Part shown: positions 6,037 through 9,275 of the stretch, in pieces
How positions within the stretch are numbered: position 1 is the first letter of the stretch
Layout of the letters: every line of letters begins with the position of its first letter
Source: CAZHWR01 sp964536085
Lineage (GTDB): Bacteria; Bacillota; Clostridia; Oscillospirales; Ruminococcaceae
NCBI GenBank assembly: GCA_964536085.1
Contig: CAZHWR010000059.1
Location: 1-9,275, forward strand
DNA: 9,275 nt
Direction of reading: 5' to 3'
Notes under the pieces: model-generated
What the model saw: the letters and a program-made list of their open reading frames with translations, nothing else
Databases searched by the model: none
Told to the model about the DNA's origin: nothing
Position numbers and translations under genes: made by a program

Positions 6037-7793
6037 AGAAAACAGAAAACCAAAACAGAGAAATATTGGACGCAATCACTCCCATAGAACTCAATTTCGG
6101 GCGTAACCGTTTCGGTATAGGCGAAATGCTTGCAAAGGCATACGGCATTATACGGTACACCCCGTCCGTACATCTGGGGTGGCTGGCACAGTTGACAAAT
6201 CTCGGCAGTTGCCTTATATCCATTACATACACACCCAACACCGACAGCGAACTGATTAACGCAATCAGCCGCAACATTGCACAGCAGCGCGGCGAAGCGA
6301 TGGGAACCCGCGATTATATAAAACAGCAGCGCGCCGAAACAGGCGTAGCAAATGCGGAGGAAATCATACGCAAGGTTGACCGTGACGGCGAAACCATAGG
6401 ACGCTTCTCCCTCGTTATTATGCCGTTCGGCACAACGGAAAAGGAACTCATAACCGCTTCAAAGGAAATGGAAAGCCGTATCGCCGCTTTGGGTTTCAGC
6501 GCAAGATGCCTGTCCAATCTCCAAATGGAAGCATATGAACAGTTGTCGCCCTTCCACGCAGGAAACGCAAAGATTGACGGCATCACAGAAACAATAATGC
6601 CACTCAGTACCCTTGTCCACGGCGAACCGTGGTCTGCCGTGGATTTCAGCGACAATGAGGGCTTTTACTTCGGCCGCGACGCGCAGGGCGGCGTCATATT
6701 CCTTAATATGTGGCTGCGGCAAAACGACCGCACAAATTCCAACTGGGTTGTTCTCGGAGAACCGGGGCAAGGTAAATCCTTCCTCGTCAAACACATCATA
6801 ACAGAGGAATTTGCGTTATCGGGCGCCAAAATCATAATAATAGATCCCGAACGGGAATACGTCGATATGGTAAAAAAGCTCGGCGGGGATGTGATAAATT
6901 GCGGCGGCAGTGATAAGGGCAAAATCAATCCGTTGCAAGTTAAGCACTACCCCAAAGATGACGATGACGGCGGTTTGAACGACCTTGCCCTGCATCTCAA
7001 AAACGTGGAGTGCTTTTTCGATATGTATCTCCCCGACCTCACATCGGCTGAAAAGGCAGCACTCAACAACGCTGTCATTGACGTTTACGCAAGCTTCAAC
7101 ATCGACTTCGATACGGACGCATCCACGCTGTCAAGTACGGATTTCCCAATCATGAGCGATATATACAACTATTTGTCAAAGAAAAAGGACACGTTGAGCG
7201 TCTCCCTTGCAAACAAGCTTAAAAGCATAGCCGAAGGTGCCGACAAATACCTCTGGAACGGACACACAAACATTAAAAGCGACAATCAGTTGATATGCCT
7301 CAACACCCACAATTTGCAAGATACGTCCGACACAACAAAAAAGACGCAATATTATAACGTGCTTACATGGGCATGGGAACAGGCAAGCAAGGATCGCAAA
7401 GAAAAGTGTATCATAGTTTGCGACGAAAGCTATCTGATGATAGACGAACGCGTGCCGCAGGCATTAACGTTTCTGCGCAACCTCGCAAAGCGCGGACGCA
7501 AATACAACGTATCCCTTATGGTAATCTCACACTCTGTCGTAGACTTCCTGTCGCCGGAGATAAAAAGATACGGTCAGGAAATACTCGGAAACGCCACATA
7601 CAAGGTGTTTTTCGGGTGTGACGGCAGAAGTGAGCAGGAGCTTGCCGAGCTGTACAACCTAAACACGGCGGAGCAGGACTTTATACTGTCAAAGCGCAAG
7701 GCTAACGGACTTGTAAGCATCGGAAGCAAACGCATAAGAGTTAATTTTGACCTCGGGTATAAATCGGATTTCCTCACGGGCGGAGGATTATAA
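6033..7793 (+). CDS. virB4: VirB4-like conjugal transfer ATPase (CD1110-like)
   Basis: A 586-residue ATPase that powers T4SS assembly and substrate passage at the membrane. An N-terminal part (1-230) holds 'ITPIELNFGRNRFGIGEMLAKAYGI' and a mixed domain. The AAA core starts with 'NWVVLGEPGQGKSFLVKHII', with Walker A at 242-249, then 'AKIIIIDPEREYVDMVKKLGG'. Walker B is CIIVCDESYLMI (D464, E465), followed by 'FLRNLAKRGRKYNVSLMVIS', 'GNATYKVFFGC' and 'GLVSIGSKRIRV', all usual VirB4 landmarks. It is shorter than a full VirB4 of about 800 residues, and the missing N-terminal part is probably the 208-residue protein just upstream. From memory the length fits the 'VirB4-like ATPase, CD1110 family'. 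This is the last gene of the operon; a large hairpin follows 13 bases after the stop. Confidence 0.94.
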   Translation: MKKTENQNREILDAITPIELNFGRNRFGIGEMLAKAYGIIRYTPSVHLGWLAQLTNLGSCLISITYTPNTDSELINAISRNIAQQRGEAMGTRDYIKQQRAETGVANAEEIIRKVDRDGETIGRFSLVIMPFGTTEKELITASKEMESRIAALGFSARCLSNLQMEAYEQLSPFHAGNAKIDGITETIMPLSTLVHGEPWSAVDFSDNEGFYFGRDAQGGVIFLNMWLRQNDRTNSNWVVLGEPGQGKSFLVKHIITEEFALSGAKIIIIDPEREYVDMVKKLGGDVINCGGSDKGKINPLQVKHYPKDDDDGGLNDLALHLKNVECFFDMYLPDLTSAEKAALNNAVIDVYASFNIDFDTDASTLSSTDFPIMSDIYNYLSKKKDTLSVSLANKLKSIAEGADKYLWNGHTNIKSDNQLICLNTHNLQDTSDTTKKTQYYNVLTWAWEQASKDRKEKCIIVCDESYLMIDERVPQALTFLRNLAKRGRKYNVSLMVISHSVVDFLSPEIKRYGQEILGNATYKVFFGCDGRSEQELAELYNLNTAEQDFILSKRKANGLVSIGSKRIRVNFDLGYKSDFLTGGGL

Positions 7794-7806
7794 CAAATAC
7801 AAATAT

Positions 7807-7850
7807 GGCGGAAGGGCAGCCGATAAGGCTTGCTCTTCCGCCCTTTGTTT
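7807..7850 (+). terminator. large hairpin at the end of the transfer operon (terminator-like)
   Basis: GGCGGAAGGGCAGCC (7807-7821) pairs with GGCTTGCTCTTCCGCC (7827-7842): 12 pairs including one G-T wobble, a bulged T, three more pairs, and the loop GATAA. The following CTTTGTTT is T-rich but broken, so termination may be partial, letting some transcription reach the HTH gene. It lies between virB4 and the HTH gene, where a terminator or RNA-processing hairpin is expected. Confidence 0.72.
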
Positions 7851-7859
7851 GAATACAAT
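7830..7859 (+). promoter_or_regulatory. possible promoter of the HTH gene, overlapping the hairpin
   Basis: TACAAT (7854-7859) is a good -10 match. TTGCTC (7830-7835), with an 18-base spacer, is a weak -35 that falls in the right arm of the hairpin. The HTH gene begins 29 bases after the -10. The arrangement is plausible but the -35 is poor. Confidence 0.3.
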
Positions 7860-7887
7860 TTCTTTTATGACAAGGAGAAGAAAAAAA

Positions 7888-8577
7888 ATGAAACGATATT
7901 TTACCGTTGCCACAGACGCAATCATTAACGAATATCTCAGCCGCAATGCAAAGCTGCTGTACTGCACAATACGCCGATACTGCAACAAGGACGGGGAATG
8001 CTTCCCACGACGCGCAAGGCTTGCGGCAGAAAGCTTTATGAGCGTGTCGTCATACAAACGCGCCGCAAACGAGCTTGAAAGATACGGTTTGCTGAGACGG
8101 TACAAAAGAACACGCAAGGATAAGTCCCAAACATCAAACCTGTTTATTACCTCGGCAAACGGCGAACGCGACTTTATACGTGTTCCTTACGCCGTCTTCG
8201 ACCGCTCTCTTTCCGGCAACGCTCTGCTTGTATTACTTACTCTTGTCAGTTTGAGGGGAAAAAAGAATTACTGCTGTCCCCCGCAGCGTCGTCTGGCTGC
8301 CTTAACAGGCATATGCACAACAAAGCTGCGTGAAGCTTTGGCGGAGCTTATATCTTCTATGCTCATACATACGGTGCGACGGTTCAGACCCAACGGCGGC
8401 AACACAACGCTATGCTATGTCTTTGACATATCCTTTGTAACAAACTCCGGCGAAACAGAGCTTATAAGCATAACGGTTTCCCTTGACGAGCTTTCAAACA
8501 TTCTTGCGGACACAGCTCCTAATTTGCGCTGCTTATCTCAGAACCTCCCCCCTGCTTATCTCAGAACCCCCGTGTAA
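7888..8577 (+). CDS. protein with two winged helices, possible replication initiator or regulator
   Basis: A 229-residue protein. ATG 7888 is chosen because AAGGAG lies at 7872-7877; the frame is open further upstream into virB4, but that extension is a shadow. Residues about 12-88 form one winged helix: 'AKLLYCTIRRYCNKDGECFP', 'RLAAESFMSVSSYKRAANEL', 'RYGLLRRYKR', then a wing. Residues about 100-182 form a second: 'LSGNALLVLLTLVSL', 'QRRLAALTGICTTKLREAL', 'SSMLIHTVRRFR'. Helix-turn-helix proteins of this HTH_36 type occur in mobile elements and phages as replication initiators or regulators. A WH1-WH2 arrangement is also that of iteron-binding initiators, but the sequences here are not recognisably Rep_3. 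The last codons contain a 17-base direct repeat and the gene is followed by an AT-rich stretch, which would suit an initiator beside its own origin. It is highly Arg- and Cys-rich for its size. Function is inferred. Confidence 0.72.
   Translation: MKRYFTVATDAIINEYLSRNAKLLYCTIRRYCNKDGECFPRRARLAAESFMSVSSYKRAANELERYGLLRRYKRTRKDKSQTSNLFITSANGERDFIRVPYAVFDRSLSGNALLVLLTLVSLRGKKNYCCPPQRRLAALTGICTTKLREALAELISSMLIHTVRRFRPNGGNTTLCYVFDISFVTNSGETELISITVSLDELSNILADTAPNLRCLSQNLPPAYLRTPV
8529..8568. repeat. two exact 17-base direct repeats, period 23, iteron-like
   Basis: CTGCTTATCTCAGAACC occurs at 8529-8545 and again at 8552-8568, separated by TCCCCC. The copies are in the last codons of the HTH gene but in different reading frames (23 is not a multiple of three), so they encode different residues (around RCLSQNL and AYLRTP). 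The repeat is therefore kept at the DNA level. Size and period fit binding sites for an initiator or regulator. Confidence 0.75.
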
Positions 8578-8668
8578 CTATATTATTTATATAACTATTA
8601 TAGTTGAAATATGACAAGAAACAGTTAACGAAATTTAGTATATAGTATTCTAACAGACAAAACACTTA
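8578..8668. other. AT-rich gap between convergent HTH gene and mazF
   Basis: By my count 18 of the 90 bases from 8581 to 8670 are G or C (about 20%), against roughly 45-50% in the neighbouring genes. It contains an interrupted inverted repeat, AACTATA (8576-8582) with TATAGTT (8599-8605), and TTAGTATATA (8635-8644), which recurs near the mazE promoter. No gene and no clear T-run terminator are seen. It could be a DNA-unwinding region next to the repeats, or simply a boundary between two modules. Confidence 0.45.
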
Positions 8669-8998
8669 TTAAATTTGTTCTATTTCTGAAAACACAATAT
8701 TTATTACCTTTGTCAAAATATCCGTTGGGAGCTGCTCGACAACCGTATGAGGTCTTGCATTAAGGTCTAATGCTTTGACGTGTTCGCACAAAATGACGCC
8801 TGTTGTCTGCGTTCTGCTATCTAAAGGGATATGCAGAGGAAATTTGTTGTTTGTGTTTGTTATGGGGCAAATTATAGCAAGGTTAGTTTTCTGATTGAAA
8901 AAATCATTGCTTACTACAACTGCCGGACGGTAACCGGCTTGCTCGTGTCCCTTTTGAGGATCGAAGCTGACTTTTATAATATTCCCTTGTTTTACCAT
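8669..8998 (-). CDS. mazF: MazF/PemK-family mRNA interferase toxin
   Basis: A 109-residue protein on the minus strand. The start is taken as the ATG whose complement is 8996-8998 (MVKQGNIIKVSFDP), with AGGAG (complement of 6-10 bases after 9000) seven bases upstream; an ATG 27 bases further up is inside mazE and has no RBS. Family marks: 'VSFDPQKGHEQAGYRPAVVVSND' with R24 (motif GYRPAVVVS), 'ICPITNT' with T47, and 'CEHVKALDLNARP'. R24 and T47 correspond to the catalytic Arg and Thr of Bacillus-type MazF. MazF cleaves single-stranded mRNA at short sequences and stops growth unless bound by MazE. The start overlaps the mazE stop by seven bases (8992-8998), so the pair is translationally coupled. 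The gene looks intact. It converges on the HTH gene across the AT-rich gap. Confidence 0.93.
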   Translation of the reverse strand: MVKQGNIIKVSFDPQKGHEQAGYRPAVVVSNDFFNQKTNLAIICPITNTNNKFPLHIPLDSRTQTTGVILCEHVKALDLNARPHTVVEQLPTDILTKVINIVFSEIEQI

Positions 8999-9231
8999 AC
9001 TTCTTCTCCTGCCGGCTGTCCCCAATCCATATCAACCGGAACATATTCGCCGTCAAAATCAGCAAAAAGTTCCATAATGTTTTTTCTTGGTTCCGCTTTT
9101 TCGATTATAATTTTGTTTTTGTCGGCAATTAATACAATCTGCTCATCATCGCTCCATTGAACTGCATCAAGCAGAAATTTAGGAATCCTGATTCCTTGAC
9201 TGTTGCCCCACTTCCGAATGGTCGTTGTCAT
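8992..9231 (-). CDS. mazE: MazE-family antitoxin (AbrB-like DNA-binding)
   Basis: A 79-residue protein on the minus strand, just before mazF. The start is the ATG complementary to 9229-9231, with GGAGG (complement of 9240-9244) eight bases upstream; a longer frame of ten more residues lacks an RBS. Residues 1-47 are a SpoVT/AbrB swapped-hairpin domain: MTTTIRKWGNSQGIRIPKF, then 'DEQIVLIADKNKIIIEKA'. The acidic C-terminal tail (FADFDGEYVPVDMDWGQPAG) is the usual MazF-binding part. MazE neutralises MazF and, with it, represses the operon by binding a palindrome at the promoter. Here a palindrome sits 24 bases upstream of the start. The module would help keep the mobile element in the cell. Confidence 0.92.
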   Translation of the reverse strand: MTTTIRKWGNSQGIRIPKFLLDAVQWSDDEQIVLIADKNKIIIEKAEPRKNIMELFADFDGEYVPVDMDWGQPAGEEVW

Positions 9232-9248
9232 AGAAAACACCTCCATTA

Positions 9249-9267
9249 TTAGTATATACATAGTATA
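9249..9267 (-). promoter_or_regulatory. mazEF promoter region with a palindromic operator candidate
   Basis: TATAC (9255-9259) and GTATA (9263-9267) form an inverted repeat with a three-base centre. On the minus strand two TATACT copies, good -10 boxes, lie here, 17-32 bases before the mazE start. The -35 box would fall at or beyond the right edge. A palindrome on the -10 suits MazE/MazEF autorepression, the known control of these operons; binding itself is inferred. Confidence 0.5.
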
Positions 9268-9275
9268 ACCGACTT

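Noticed and set aside
7747..7887. Upstream extension of the HTH gene to 7747
   Set aside because: It runs back into virB4 and through the hairpin, while ATG 7888 has an AAGGAG RBS and begins the conserved part.
8831..9160. Plus-strand open frame of 109 codons across mazEF
   Set aside because: It is antisense to two clearly recognised genes, has no recognisable domain, and lacks an RBS of note.
1..9275. CRISPR arrays, tRNA or rRNA genes, insertion sequences, relaxase, integrase
   Set aside because: Reading the window I found no regularly spaced repeat array, no cloverleaf-like segment, no transposase, and no relaxase or recombinase motif. Short or degenerate forms could be missed by eye.

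Overview
The window reads as part of an integrative and conjugative (or otherwise mobilisable) element of a Gram-positive, probably clostridial, bacterium. The evidence is a type IV secretion system (T4SS) gene set of the Firmicutes kind (soluble VirD4, small VirB2-like pilin, TrbL/VirB6-like channel, PrgI, VirB4 ATPase), strong AGGAGG-type ribosome binding sites, frequent GTG and TTG starts, and HicB and MazEF modules typical of mobile elements. From memory, the T4SS set resembles the families named after Clostridioides difficile CD1110, CD1112 and CD1115 (CTn4-like elements). No relaxase, integrase, oriT or att site is visible, so the element continues beyond both edges.

Layout. 1-89: the last codons of a probable Xre-type antitoxin gene. 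139-216: a 25-codon reading frame with a good RBS, whose stop overlaps the start of an orphan HicB gene (213-644); a strong terminator has that gene's stop codon in its loop. 706-7793: nine closely spaced or overlapping plus-strand genes that look like one transfer operon: an A24 prepilin peptidase, a membrane-anchored SurA-N-like chaperone domain protein, VirD4, a VirB2-like pilin candidate, a TrbL/VirB6-like channel protein, a 71-residue membrane protein, PrgI, a separate VirB4 N-terminal-like protein and the VirB4 ATPase. A large hairpin (7807-7842) closes the operon. 7888-8577: a protein with two winged helices, possibly a replication initiator. Its 3' end holds a 17-base direct repeat with a 23-base period, followed by a 91-base stretch of about 80% A+T. 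8669-9231: a minus-strand MazE/MazF toxin-antitoxin pair facing the HTH gene, with a palindromic promoter region near the right edge.

How the parts fit. VirD4 would bring the relaxase-DNA complex to the membrane. VirB4, with its separately encoded N-terminal partner and PrgI, would power assembly. TrbL, the VirB2-like protein and the 71-residue protein would form the channel or surface structure. The prepilin peptidase and the SurA-N-like protein at the head of the operon are the least expected members and suggest a step of processing or folding of exported components. MazEF would stabilise the element, and HicB may regulate or be left over from a decayed module. The most interesting leads are the peptidase/chaperone pair inside a conjugation operon, the iteron-like repeats beside an AT-rich stretch after the two-winged-helix protein, and the way VirB4 is divided between two overlapping genes.
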